64,000 nucleotides of DNA. It comes from an uncultured Verrucomicrobiae bacterium (GTDB taxonomy: Bacteria > Verrucomicrobiota > Verrucomicrobiia > Limisphaerales > AAA164-E04). The notes beneath the pieces are model-generated. The model was not told the origin of the DNA. It did no database searches and was given only the letters and a program-made list of their open reading frames with translations. Positions 17,827 to 28,654 of the stretch are shown here, in pieces. The position numbers and the translations under genes are program-made. Positions within the stretch are counted from its first letter, which is position 1. Every line of letters begins with the position of its first letter. The stretch covers positions 1,752,876-1,816,875 of the forward strand of contig OX638380.1 in the NCBI GenBank assembly GCA_951813855.1. Direction: 5' to 3'.

Positions 17827-17908
17827 CCGTGTTAATAGGCAGTACGCAAAACGGAATGCCGGCGCCCCGCGGACGGACGAACGGAAACAGAAGAAAAGAA
17901 AAATCATG
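17827..17908 (+). repeat. Leader repeat, copy 1
   Basis: CCGTGTTAATA at 17827-17837, an ACGC-AACGGAA block and an AAGAAAAG-like ribosome site lead to the ATG at 17906. The same order recurs at 18289-18349, suggesting a duplicated promoter/leader for small genes. Confidence 0.45.
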
Positions 17909-18037
17909 AATTTACCGATTTGGTTGGCCGGGATTGCCGGGGTAATAACGATGTTGCTGTATTGGTGCTTGTTGGTTGCCGCAACGTTTGCGGTGACGAT
18001 TTGGGGATGGGTCGGATATACCCTGTTTTTGCAATAA
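17906..18037 (+). CDS. 43-residue membrane protein
   Basis: MNLPIWLAGIAG is followed by a long hydrophobic run to VGYTLFLQ. Nearly the whole protein is one or two membrane helices (about residues 4-24 and 26-40). A purine-rich AGAAAAG lies 6-12 bases upstream of the ATG. The size and composition fit a small inner-membrane protein of unknown role. It lies in the mobile-DNA zone between two transposon ends. Confidence 0.5.
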   Translation: MNLPIWLAGIAGVITMLLYWCLLVAATFAVTIWGWVGYTLFLQ

Positions 18038-18042
18038 CCGGA

Positions 18043-18219
18043 ATGCGGCTCCCCGTCGTTTCGAAGCACTTGTCCCGGCACGTCAACGAAGACAACTGTG
18101 AAGTCGGCGCCAAGGTCCGGATGGCGGAGTTCGCGGACGGCGCGGGCGGCAAGTGTGGCACGATCTGCTTGCATCGGTCGTTCCGGCGGTACAGGAACGG
18201 ATCGAAGCAGCTGTCGTGA
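18043..18219 (+). CDS. Possible 58-residue protein
   Basis: An open frame (MRLPVVSKHLSRHVNEDNCE, then 38 more residues, with two Cys near the end) starts 5 bases after the small membrane protein. Spacing suggests co-transcription, but no domain is recognised and no clear ribosome binding site is seen apart from CCGGA. Low support. Confidence 0.25.
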   Translation: MRLPVVSKHLSRHVNEDNCEVGAKVRMAEFADGAGGKCGTICLHRSFRRYRNGSKQLS

Positions 18220-18288
18220 TCGAAGGCTTGACGGGACAATTAGTTTTCTTTTTTATTGATTTGGTTTGTCCCCTTGCCCATGCATGTT

Positions 18289-18349
18289 CCGTGTTAATAA
18301 AGGACGCGCGGAACGGAAGGCGAAGAACGAAAAAACGGAAGAAATCATG
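18289..18349 (+). repeat. Leader repeat, copy 2, with a 20-residue ORF after it
   Basis: CCGTGTTAATA recurs at 18289-18299, followed by ACGCGCGGAACGGAA and GGAAGAAATC before an ATG at 18347. The resemblance to 17827-17908 extends across the spacing and the ATCATGAA start context. Confidence 0.4.
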
Positions 18350-18409
18350 AACAAAACCGGCAGGAAAATGATCCCGGCGCGTTCGCTGATTCAGGTCGAA
18401 CCGGAATAA
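18347..18409 (+). CDS. Possible 20-residue peptide
   Basis: MNKTGRKMIPARSLIQVEPE, ending in TAA at 18407. A GGAAG site lies 5 bases upstream. It follows the second leader repeat. It may be a real micro-peptide or a truncated copy of a small gene; the evidence is only the leader and the ribosome site. Confidence 0.2.
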   Translation: MNKTGRKMIPARSLIQVEPE

Positions 18410-18633
18410 CAGGCCGGTCCGATCGGTGGTAGAACGGTTAACGCCGCCCGCAAAATCATCAATCTCGGCCCGATCGATCTCTTGATCGATTTTCTGGGCG
18501 CCCGGATGATCCTGGTGTATTTCGTTTGTTCTCAAAACCGCGGCGCGTTTGATCCGCACCGGGTTTGCGGTTTCGGATTCGCCCCGGCAACCGGTTGCCG
18601 GGGCGTGGAAATTTATCGGGCCAAGTTTTTTTG

Positions 18634-18659
18634 GGGGATTATATACCTAACTACCCAAC
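18634..18659 (+). repeat. Orphan left terminus of a GGGGATTATA-family transposon
   Basis: GGGGATTATATACCTAACTA starts at 18634 and matches the ends at 41134 and 58572. No matching right end was found to its east, so the element has been truncated or rearranged. Confidence 0.7.
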
Positions 18660-19389
18660 CCTCCTGAATTTCTTTTTGCAAAGCGGGTAAACTGTTATCT
18701 ACTACATTATTTCGTGAAACCGTGCGTTTTTTATTATTTGCAGGATATTTCGGTTAAGAATGGGCCGCGATAGCCATCCTGAGCGGCTGGTCTCCCGACG
18801 CCCAGAGTCTACCCTCCAGAATTGAGGCCGACGATACCTGCCAGCGTCCCGACGGCTCTCGATTCCAAGCCCTGCCCCGTGGTTCCCGTAAGCGTCGCGG
18901 CCGTTTCTGGTTAGCCTCAAATCGTGCCCCTTTTCCCATCGTCTACCTCACGGAAAAGTCCCAGCGACCCCCATTCCGACTACCCCTTGCTCCCCCAATT
19001 GCGGACCCGCGGTGCCGGCTTCGTCTCTACCGCTGATTCGATCCCATGCTTGCCAGATTGGCTCAAACGTTGGAACCTGAAAGGCATCCTACGTGTCTTG
19101 GATGCCGACGAAGGTGGCGACCACGGCACCGATCGTTTCTTGAGCGACCCCCCGACGCCCAATTCCAGAGATCTCAAGGAGCCAAGGACTGGAGCGGTGT
19201 CTTCACCGAGCAGAACTCTCTTCCCCTTGGATCGTCACTCCCAATTAAGACTACTAGTCGATTTTTCTTTTCCAAGCAGTTTTTTCTCGGAGCCATGGTC
19301 ACCTCCTGCATCCGATCGGTATCTCGACCACCTCAATTCAAATATCGCCCGGATTAATGTGGAAAATTACGCGCGAAATAAAGTGGTAA

Positions 19390-20106
19390 ACAACAGCATG
19401 TGCCGAGATCAAGGCGGCGATGGCGGCTCTCTTGAAGGATGTCGCTATCAGGGGAGCCATCATTACGATCGATGCGCTCCATACTAACCGAGTCATGGCC
19501 GATACCATCGTGTTGGTTAACGAAGCCCATTTTCTCTTCACGGTTAAAAAGAATCATCCCGAACTCTCTCAATAATTGACCAGCCTGGATAGGGATCGGG
19601 TGGCCCAGGACCGGTTCGCCGAAAACCCGGAGAAAGGACACGGCCGCATCGATCAACGGAGCATTCAAACCTATGAATCCCTTCCAGGAGCCGTCAAATT
19701 GCCGCATGTCCTCCAAGCCTTTCGGATCATCCGACACCGCCGTCATTTGAACGGTAAGCCCGACACCGTGGAACATGCTTGCGGCGTCACTTCGTTGCCT
19801 CGAGAGGCTGCCGACGCTCAACGATTGTTGGCACTCGATCGGGGACATGGGACGGTAGAAAACGACAATCACCGCCGTCGCGACGGAATCTTGGGCGAAG
19901 ATGATTGTCTCATGCGAATTCGCCATGGGCCGGCGAACAATGCCCTCTTCAACAACTTGGCCTTGGCGATCATTCTCCAGTCGGGATACCCTGATTTGGC
20001 CGAAGCTACCGACGATTATCAGACGAATCGGCACCAAGGGTTGCGAGCCGTCACGAAAACCACCCCGTTTGAACGTCTGAAAAAAAAGCCGAACCGACCT
20101 TCCTGA
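19390..20106 (+). pseudogene. ISAs1/H-repeat-like transposase remnant
   Basis: In one frame the translation reads AEIKAAMAALLKDVAIRGAI, then ITIDALHTNRVMADTIV, a TAA at 19573, and then continues to LLALDRGHGTVENDNHRRRD and GILGEDDCLMRIRHGPANNA. These match the ISAs1-family core (GAIVT-DA-, LKGN-like block, R-HW-IEN-LHW-RDV-F-ED, GP-N-A-LRN-A). The HW-IEN-LHW motif is degraded and the N-terminal half cannot be recognised upstream of 19390, so the gene is dead. Confidence 0.75.
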
Positions 20107-20400
20107 TTACCGGCACTTCCTCCCTGCTGATTCGGTCGGCGAATCGATTGTTTGACCGATGCTCGCACCGGTTTAGTCTCCAATCTGGCTGAAACTCGTC
20201 TCCATCGGCAATCGCCGCCATTCTCGAAGAATAATTCGGAAAACAGTTTTTCCGACGAATCGAAATACTCCGCTCGGCACTTGAAAAAACGATCGTCGAT
20301 CAAGAATGATTAACATGAAAAAGTCCTGCGTCCCGAACCGCCGGACGCGACGGAATATCCGGATGCCGTTCGCCGGCGGAGGCGTCCGGAACTCGACCGC
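20107..20400. other. Spacer between transposase remnant and decayed nucleotidase gene
   Basis: About 290 bases with no supported gene. It holds the 3' flank of the minus-strand pseudogene; no strong hairpin was noticed. Confidence 0.4.
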
Positions 20401-23400
20401 TCAAGGCTGCAACGACAACCGAACGAACAACTGCTGCTGGCGAGCGGACATGGTCACCGTCAAATGCCTCGTGCCGTCGGGCTGTTCTTCGAGCCGAGCC
20501 TCGTAGTCCGTTCCTTCCGTCATGGATAGCCACTCGCCCGGACGAAGTTCCGGCTTCGATTCTAACCGGTAGCCCGTTTCGTCGAACAACAGAAAAGTGT
20601 ACTCCACCGATTCGCCAACCACTCCCAGTTCCACGACCCGGCCCGCCATGATTTGGTACGGCACGATGCGGGGGTCGGGGGGCGGATCCGGTAAATCCAG
20701 GGTGCGGTCGTATACCTCGACGATGTAGGTCTCCAATATCTGCCGTTCGGTCCATTCGGTCACGTGAACTTCCCGCTCCGGATCGTCCTTGACCGTCTTG
20801 AGCGCCAGGTATCCGTCCCCTCCGGCCATCATGAAAGAATTGACGATCACCCCGAAAGTCCGGTTCAGATCGCCTTGCGCCCGGAATTCCTCCACCAGAA
20901 CGTCGCTCGTACCGTCGGCTCGAAAAATCACCAGATTTTTGATGCGGGAAGGTTCGTCCAAACTGAGAGGGGCCGCGACCGGCGGCCGACTGGCGTCGAA
21001 TTCCAGGTAGAATCCGGCCGATTGCGGATAGCGCCCGTCGGCGACCGAAGGCCAGTAACTGGCCGCGTTCTCCAGAGTAGCCAGCAATTCGCGTCCAGTC
21101 ACCAAGGCGATGCTTTGGGTGTTGTCGAAGAGCAGCACGCAGTTGATCTTCAGGCGAGTTACGACCGGGCCCTCGACGGTTTGGCGGATGCCGCCGCTGT
21201 TTTTCAGCGCCAAATCCAAAGACCAGTCGGAATTCAAATCCGCGAGATACAGCCGGCCGTGCCACAACGTCGAGTCGGCGACCAAGCGTCCCAGATTCGT
21301 CTCCCGCGTTCTTAACACTTCTCGATTTCCTACCAATTCCCCGATCGTTTCGCCGACCTGCCGCAACTGATCGACCACGATATCCGTCTGCAGCAACCGC
21401 TCCAGAAGTTCGTCGATTTCCGGGGCGGCCTGTAATTCCGGCGCGGCGACCCGCCCCGCCAACCGTTGTTCCAAAGCTTCGACGATCGCGAACTCGGTCG
21501 ACACCAGACCGCTGCGATGATCGTGGGCCACGATATGTCCGGCGGCGGCGAAGGTCGCCAACAGCTGGCCGACGTAATCGTAGCGGCGCTCGCTGTTGAT
21601 CAACAGCACGTCGTGGCCTTCGCTGTCTTGCCGCACGATCGGATACGGATAATTCGCGACATGGCCTTCTCGCAGCGTATTGAACGGACCGTCGGCCGGC
21701 GATCCGGCCATCAAATGCGCGTCTCCGGCCGAGACGATAATATCGATCCCGCGCAACTGCTCGGTCGGAAGGGCGTCCGCGATAAAATCCTAGGTGCTGT
21801 CTAACAAAACGATCTTATCGATGCCTTGAGCCTCGAGCAGTTCAACCTGCTCCAACACGGCGTTGATCGAAGGTTCCACTGGCAGATTGCTTTCGGGATC
21901 CCGGCCGCCGACGAAATCCAGTCCGGGGTACTTCGTTTCCGCTTCATTAACGAGATGAAAAAACAGGTCGGGAACCCGGCCGATCAAACCGATGCGCTCG
22001 CCCCCGGCTTCGACCCAAGAACTGCGAGCCGTCTTGCCCGCGTTTTCCCGAACGCCGGCGCCGTCCGTTCCGACCGGGACCGCCTAGGCTTCATCGGGAG
22101 CTTGCAAGACGCTGAAATCCAGATTGGCGGCCAAAAAAGGAAAATCGGCGTGCCGCACCATCCGGGAAAAATCCCCGAGGCCCCGGTCGAATTCATGATG
22201 GCCCATCCCGTTGGCGGCGACTTCCATGGCGTTCATGAACGCGATGTCCGCCAGTCCCCCCGAGCCCAATTCGGAAATTTCCCTGGAGGCTTCGTATAGG
22301 GGGCCCGGCAGGGTAATATCCCCCGCAATCAAATGAAGGGACGGCACGCCCTCGCGGGCGGCCAAATGCCGTAATCCGTTCAACGCGGCGCTGTAACCCA
22401 GAATCGTTTCTCCCAAAGTGTTGGTGTTGAAAAAAGCCGACTCGAAATTCGCGCCGTGCAAGATCTGCAACCGGTAAGGAGTCGGGGCGGGAATCCGCAA
22501 CATATGAACCGTCGTCGTACCGCTGATCTCGTTGGCCACCGCCAACAAGAGCTCGCCCGAAGGACTGTCTTCGGCGGCAATGAATACCAGGCCCTGCGGT
22601 CCGAGATCGCCCGCTTCCTCGATATCCTCGGCCTCGAAATCGCGGCGATTCAAATACTGGACGAAAAACGACGAATGCAGCGAGGTAATGTCGTATCATG
22701 ACGCCGCCCACCCGCTTGAATCCGATAAAGGCGTAAACCCGGTCGCGGATCCTGCCGATCGCCAAGGATTCCGGTCCTTTGTCGTCGCTGCGGCTGTCGA
22801 ACGAATCGTTCTCGTCGTTATTGGCATTGAAATTCCCGCCCAACAAGGCCGCGGTCCGCCGTTCGAATTCGTCCCCGGAATCGTAGACCAAATTGCCCGA
22901 TTCGTCCCAGATGCTGAACGAACGGGCGCCGTAGGCGTAGAGGCGATCGAAATCGCCGTCGCCGTCGTCGTCGCCTCGGACCGTCGTGATTTTCAACCGT
23001 CCCAGAGCCTCGTCCTCCTGCAAGTCGGCGGCGGCAGGAAACGCTTCGGGATCCAATTCGAGATCCTTGACCCGGTCCACTTCGCTGAACCCGTCGTAAT
23101 CCCGGGCGTCGCCTTCGTTGGCGCTGACGATCCAGGTTTGGCCCAGGGTTCGATAGGTCAACAGCGCGTCGGGTTGATACATCCCGAAGACCGGCCACGG
23201 TTGGATATTAGTCCGGTCGTCCCGGTCGCTGGCGTCCAGTCCTTGTCCCTCCAAGCTATGGTCCTTGTAACCCAGCGGCAAAATCGCCAACGGCTTTCCG
23301 GCCGCCACGTCGATCACCGCCAGGGCGTTGTTTTCCTGTAACGCACGTAGGCCCGAGTGCCGTCGGGCGAAACGGCGACGCTTTCCGGTTCCAAATCCTC

Positions 23401-25923
23401 GGACAACGAAGCCCAGCGCATGAAATCTCCCGTAGCCGGATCCTGAATCCGGCCGAACAACCGCACTCCCCGTTGGCGCCAGGCCTCGGCCTGGCCGTTG
23501 AAGGCGGTGAAGTCGACGGTCACGACCTGATCCGGTCCCAGATTGCCGATCGCGGCCGGCGTGCCGGCACCCAGATCGATCAGGGAAACAGAACCCTTGG
23601 GATCAACGGTATAGTCGTCGTTCGGTTCGCCTTCGTTAGCGGTCAAGACCCGCCGGCCGTCCGGACTGAAAACGATCATCGCCGGTTGGACGCCTACCCG
23701 CAAACGGTTCAGTTCGATCCCCTCCGCGGCGCTCAACAACACAACATGTCCCGCTTCCAACGGTTCGTTGTCCGCCAAGGCGACCGCCACGATGCCGTTA
23801 GCCGCCGCGACGCCGGCGACTTCGCCGTCCAAATCCTCCTAGGAAACAATCCGCTTCGGATTCGAGGGGTCCGTCAAGTCCAGCACGTCGATCCCGGCGA
23901 TATCGCCGTTGGAAACGAACAGCCGCCGGGAACCGGCGTCGTAGGCGATCAATTCCGCGGCGCTCTTGTCGAACTCCCCCGTCTCGTAACTGGCGTAATT
24001 CTCCAATTCGTTGAATGCTTTGATCCGAGGATCGGCCAGATCGTCGGGCAAGTCGATTTCCCCGTTCAAACCTTCCTGGATGTAAGCGATCAACGCCTCG
24101 CGTTCGCCCACGCCGATTTCGATCACCACGCGTCCGGGTTGCATTCGGGCGGCGTCGAAAGCCACGTAACTGTCCCCGCTGTACAGCAAGAATCCATTAA
24201 CCACCGCCAGAAACGTTTGCGACAAATCGCCGACGACGCGCGAATTCCGCACCAGGCTCGTCACCTCGCCGTTATCCCCGAGTATGTCCAGATCGACTAC
24301 CCGGGACGGCTCGTCCCGGCTCGCCGCCCGCGGCACGCCCGGCCGCCGAGGATCGTACTCCACTCTCAGTCCCGCCACCTGGGGAAACCCGCCCGACCGG
24401 GACGGAGCGTAAGCCACGCCGTTCTCCAATGCCGCCAGCAATTCCCGGCCGCTCAATTCCAGGATCGCCAATTCGTCGTCGTAGGGCAGCGTCGAACCGA
24501 CCGAATACTTGGTGATCTCTTGGCTCAACACCGAATCCCGAATTCCGCCGCCGTTTTTGAGCGCCAGATCGATCCGCCGTTCCATCCCCCGTTCGGCGGC
24601 GATCCGGCGCGCTTGCCACAGATGCGAATCGCTCACGAGCCTGCCCAAATTGGTCTCCCGCGTGCGCAGGTCGTTCACGGAGCCGTTAAGCGCGTGGCGG
24701 GTCTTGCCGATCACGATCTGCAAATCCTGAATCAACGGCGTCTCGAGCAACGACTCGTAAATCGCTTTGACCGGTTCGGCGGCCTGCAACGCCGCGTCGC
24801 CGATCTCCTCGCCGAGCTCGGCGATGGCTTCGGGAGTCGTGGCCACCGGGCCGCTCCGATCATCCCAGGCCGCGATCTTCCCCTCCTCGTCGAAAGTCAC
24901 CATCAGGTTGCCGACGTAGCGGTAGCGATAGCCGCCGTTGACCAATAACACCGGATTCCCTTCGCGGTCCTCGAGCGACACCGGATAATCGACTTGGGGA
25001 CTGTCTTCGGGACGCAATAGATTGAACGGGCCGTCCGCGGCGGACCGAGCCATCAGATCCCAGGTTCCCGAAAAGACGATCACGTCGATATCGCGCAGCT
25101 GTCCGGCCAAGGGTTCGAAATCCTGATCCAGGAGCAAGATCTTGTCGATCCCCTGGGCTTTCAGCAGGTCCGCTTGCTCGAGAATCCAGTCGGCCGACGA
25201 AACCAGCGGTTCCCCGGTTTGCAGATCCCGGCCGCCGCGATAATCCAGGCCGGGCAGATACTTATCCGGATCGAGCGTAATTTGAAACAGATCGGTCGGC
25301 GCGTTGCCGATCAAACCGATTTTCTCTCCTGCGATCATGATCCAGGAGCTACGGACCACCTTGCCGGCGTTCTCCTGAACGCTCGCGCCGTCTTCGCCGA
25401 TCCGAAGAGCGGGAACTCCTTCCGATAAGCGAACGTTCGAAAAATCCAGATTCGCGGCCAGATAGGGAAACTCGGCGTGGCGCAGCAACCGGGAAAAACC
25501 GTCCAGGCCTTGCTCGAACTCGCTGTTGCCGATCGCCGTGGCCGACAACCCGAAACTGTTATACAAGGCGATATCGCCCCCGCCCGGCGTACCCCAGGTC
25601 TCGACTTGCTCCGCAGCTTGAAAGAAAGGCGCCCGAATCGTCAAATCCCCGGCCCCCAAATAAAGCGAGGCCATCGCTTCCCGCTCGGCCAACGCCTGCA
25701 AGCCCTGCAACACGGCGCCGTAATGGAGCAATTTCGGCTCCATGGTGTTCGGATCGAGCATGGCCGATTCGCTGTTGGCGACATGCAGGATTTGCAACCG
25801 GAATCCTTCGGACTCCGGCTCGGCGGCCACCGGGCGAAGCGTCAAGATTCCGACGGCCACGGCCAGCATACTCCAATAGCGGAGACCTCGATCGTACGAA
25901 GGCAAAGACATACCGAACTCCAT
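20401..25923 (-). pseudogene. Decayed tandem 5'-nucleotidase / choice-of-anchor-I protein
   Basis: One ancestral gene of about 1,840 codons. From the start (25923 or 25911, with a signal peptide ending in RPVAAEP) it encodes a 5'-nucleotidase-like unit (LQILHVANSES; LKNGGGIRDSV), a beta-propeller of the choice-of-anchor-I type (LTANEGEPNDDYTVDPKGSV; DARDYDGFSEVDR) and a second nucleotidase-like unit (LKNSGGIRQTV). Reading is broken by three in-frame TAG codons at 23839, 22084 and 21790 and by two 1-base losses near 23340 and 22700. The first 694 residues remain open and could still yield a single nucleotidase unit. The metal-site motifs are atypical: D-H is NSE in the first block and GNHE is GNSE in the first unit. 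Confidence 0.85.
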
Positions 25924-26311
25924 ATCGTTGATTTTTGGAAAGAGATGGCCGCCGGTTCCCGGCCGGGAAAGTTACCGAAGCCCCATGAGTCCCGAAGCGA
26001 GCGAAAAGCCGGCCTCGCGACCGCTCGCTCGGCCGAGACCCGGTTCGGCATGCTCCGCGAATACGCGACCTTCCCTCCCGTCACGCCCTGTTCTTTTTGG
26101 AGAACGGACCTCGAACAAGCAAACCAAAAAGGAATGGCGATCCGGTCCGCCAAGGAACGCCGCAACCGACCCGGAAAGGCAAACCGAAAGAAAGCGCCGG
26201 GCGACTCCTCGAACGAAACCTCCCCCTGCCCCGGATCGGCCGATCGAAGGTCACCCCCTCGAACCGGTAAACCGGGGGCCGCTTCGACCGCTGCGGGGCA
26301 GGTGCGATGAG
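25924..26311. other. Intergenic region without a supported gene
   Basis: About 390 bases between the start of the decayed nucleotidase gene and the end of the DUF3106 gene. It probably holds the former promoter of the nucleotidase. A GC-rich hairpin (GCCGCCGGTTCCCGGCCGGG, about 25949) is possible but lacks a T-run. Confidence 0.4.
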
Positions 26312-27271
26312 TTACGGGTTTCCGGCCGATCGCACCCCTGGAGGCAAAGGCGGAAGCCGTTTGACATAACGCATCCAGAACTCCCTTTCCTGCGGAGCCA
26401 TGGTCCGCCAACGGGCGGCGTTGCGATGAAATCGCGCCTGCTCCTCCGGAGTCATCTGGGCGAACGTCTTCAGGGAACCTATCAACTGCCGCCGCTCCTC
26501 TTGGGGCAACCGGTCCAATTCGGTCAACCGGTCTTGCAATTCCCGCCGGACCGGGGGGAAAGGGACTTTTTGGAGCGTCGCCTCCTGCCGGGAAGCCGGC
26601 ATTTGATAAAACTGCACGTAGGCGTTGAACATTTCCCGCCGCCGTTCGACCGGCAATTGCTGCCAGGACGCGCTCAATTCTTTACCTGTGGCCGCGAGAT
26701 CCTGCGAGCCTTCGACCAGCGACTCCCGTTCCTTGGGCAATTGGCTGGCCAGCCGGGCGAAATACTGCAACACCTTGATGTTGGCCAATATGTCGTCCCG
26801 AAGTTGCTCGGATAACTCGTCCCATTGTTTCAGACGCCTCTCGACGATGTGCCGGTCCAATCGGGGAATATCCAGCAAACGCCGGGCCCGCTGCTCCGGA
26901 GGCACTCGGATCAACAACGCCAAATACCAGTGCAACTGGGAAATCTGCAAGCGCTCCTGGCGCTCCGCTTCCGAATAATTCTCGTACTGCCCGATCTTGC
27001 GCAGCCAAAAGGCCTGGCTTTCCGCGGTATGGGACCGGAGCATCCGCTCCCGATCGAGTTCGGAAGCGGCCAGCAACCGAGCCAGAAACCGAACCGGCGA
27101 ATCGGCGATCGACGGTAGGGGCGGGCCTTCGGGAACTACTTCCGGCTGCCCCGGAGCCTTAGCCGATCTCAGGGTCCACTTGAACTCCTCGCCCTCGCCC
27201 TGGCCTTGGCCCTGGAACGGCGCCAGCCCCCAGCAGAGGGCCAAGAGCCAACTATAACCCTTGCGCTGCAT
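26312..27271 (-). CDS. DUF3106-like exported helical protein
   Basis: A 319-residue protein with a signal-peptide-like N-terminus (MQRKGYSWLLALCWGLAPF) and then mostly helical, Arg/Glu/Gln-rich sequence. The C-terminal third has the repeated DUF3106 pattern: WQQLPVERRREMF, LDRLPQEERRQLIGSLKTF, MTPEEQARFHRNAARWRTM and APQEREFWMRYVKRL. DUF3106 proteins are found with ECF sigma/anti-sigma pairs. Here it is the third gene of such a unit, 8 bases after the anti-sigma gene. It may be an envelope sensor; that role is inferred from position. Confidence 0.78.
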   Translation of the reverse strand: MQRKGYSWLLALCWGLAPFQGQGQGEGEEFKWTLRSAKAPGQPEVVPEGPPLPSIADSPVRFLARLLAASELDRERMLRSHTAESQAFWLRKIGQYENYSEAERQERLQISQLHWYLALLIRVPPEQRARRLLDIPRLDRHIVERRLKQWDELSEQLRDDILANIKVLQYFARLASQLPKERESLVEGSQDLAATGKELSASWQQLPVERRREMFNAYVQFYQMPASRQEATLQKVPFPPVRRELQDRLTELDRLPQEERRQLIGSLKTFAQMTPEEQARFHRNAARWRTMAPQEREFWMRYVKRLPPLPPGVRSAGNP

Positions 27272-27279
27272 GAAAACGA

Positions 27280-27789
27280 CTATTGCAAGGCCGGTTCGGC
27301 CAAAGCGATCAAATCCCAATCCACGTTGATCGGAACCTGTCCCAAGGACTGAATCGTATCGAAATGCCTCAATTCCTCCAAGGTCGGGGCGGCTCCCGAG
27401 CGGGTCACGTCCGAGAGATTGCTGACCATCCGGCTGGACTCGCTATGCCAGAGCACGTACCCGCCGACAGCCACCAACAGGAACAAAGCGGCGGCCAATC
27501 CCCACCGGGGCATCCACCCCCAAGACCAATTCCGGTTCGAGGACTCGGCGCGGGCCGGACGAGTGTCCCGGGCCTCCACCTTGGCCATTACCCGCTCGGT
27601 AAAATTGGCCGACACGACCTCCTGGGGCAAGCACCGGATCCCGGCAACCACCTGCAGGTTTTCCCGCCAGGCCGGTTCCCAAGCCGGATTGTCCGCCAAC
27701 AACCGGCGCAAGCGAGCCTGCTCCCGGTCGTTCAAGTCTCGAGTCCAGCAGATTTCCAGTAATTCTTCTAAATCTGAAGACAGATTCAT
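27280..27789 (-). CDS. Anti-sigma factor-like membrane protein
   Basis: A 169-residue protein with a cytoplasmic N-terminal domain (LEELLEICWTRDLNDREQARLRRLL resembles an anti-sigma domain but lacks the zinc-binding HxxxCxxC motif), one membrane helix at about residues 95-113 (WGLAAALFLLVAVGGYVLW) and a short external part. It follows the ECF sigma gene and precedes the DUF3106 gene on the same strand, the usual order for a membrane-tethered regulator. I used the ATG at 27789, which aligns with the start of the conserved-looking part. Confidence 0.72.
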   Translation of the reverse strand: MNLSSDLEELLEICWTRDLNDREQARLRRLLADNPAWEPAWRENLQVVAGIRCLPQEVVSANFTERVMAKVEARDTRPARAESSNRNWSWGWMPRWGLAAALFLLVAVGGYVLWHSESSRMVSNLSDVTRSGAAPTLEELRHFDTIQSLGQVPINVDWDLIALAEPALQ

Positions 27790-27896
27790 GGGCTTTTTTC
27801 CATTAATCACCGCTGCCGGGCGAAAGTTGCGTCCGCTCGGGTCCGTTCGCCGCCCCGCGAGCGCATCCCGGCCTGCTATTCCCCGACGACCATCCC

Positions 27897-28550
27897 CTAC
27901 TCCCGAACCGCTTTTTTAGGGGGCGCGGGACTCGCTTCCCAAGTTCCGTCGGCGATATAAGGCCGAACCCGTTGCCGAATCGTTTCCCGTCCCCGATGAA
28001 TCAGGGATTTGACGGCCGAAATCGAACAACCCAGGATTTCGGCGATTTCCAGGTAAGAATGTCCCTGTTCCTGGATCAACGTAATCGCCGTGCGCTGATT
28101 GATCGGCAACTCCCGCAAGGCTTCGCCGATTTTCTCCTCGAGTTCCGACTGGAGCAATGCCTTGGTGGGATCGGTGGCGGTCTGGTCCGCGAGCCACTCG
28201 AGCGGTTCGTCTCCGCTCTCGCCGGCGGCGTCGTCCAACGATACCGCCGGGTGGCGTTTGCGGCGGCGCAATTCGTTCAAGCTCAAGTTCCGGGCGATGG
28301 TGAAGAGCCAAGTGGAAAACTTGGCCGGCTTGTCGTGGCGCACCACCGGCCGATAGGTCGCCCTGGCCTTGTAAACCTGCAGGAACACTTTCTGAGCCAC
28401 GTCTTCGGATTCGTCGCTGTCGCCCAGCATCCCGACGATCAGGCGGAAAACCGGTTGCTTGTGACGGTCCACCAACGTCTCGAAAGCCGCCAGGTCCCCG
28501 TCACGCACCCTCGACATCAACTCGAGATCGCTGTCAGTTTCCTCCTCCAT
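27897..28550 (-). CDS. ECF-type RNA polymerase sigma factor
   Basis: A 217-residue sigma-70 family protein. Region 2 is present (FETLVDRHKQPVFRLIVGML, DSEDVAQKVFLQVYKA, STWLFTIARNLSLNELRR) and region 4 has its HTH (LPINQRTAITLIQEQGHSYL, EIAEILGCSISAVKSLIHRG). A 25-residue acidic linker joins them. The C-terminal tail (AAP and KK-rich) is short. It is the first gene of the sigma/anti-sigma/DUF3106 unit and is divergent from glnD with about 100 bases between them, where both promoters must lie. Confidence 0.93.
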   Translation of the reverse strand: MEEETDSDLELMSRVRDGDLAAFETLVDRHKQPVFRLIVGMLGDSDESEDVAQKVFLQVYKARATYRPVVRHDKPAKFSTWLFTIARNLSLNELRRRKRHPAVSLDDAAGESGDEPLEWLADQTATDPTKALLQSELEEKIGEALRELPINQRTAITLIQEQGHSYLEIAEILGCSISAVKSLIHRGRETIRQRVRPYIADGTWEASPAPPKKAVRE

Positions 28551-28654
28551 CCGCCGCTTAGGTCAGCGCCTTCCTTCCTTCTGTTCCATCGAGTATCCGG
28601 AAAAAGTTTGATTTCCTATCCGAACGCCCCTCGGTTAACCTCATTGCCACAGCG

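Noticed and set aside
21790..23841. Amber codon reassignment or readthrough to explain the three in-frame TAGs
   Set aside because: TAG is used as the ordinary stop of trxA and of the TPR/FG-GAP gene, and the same locus also has two frameshifts, so decay is simpler.
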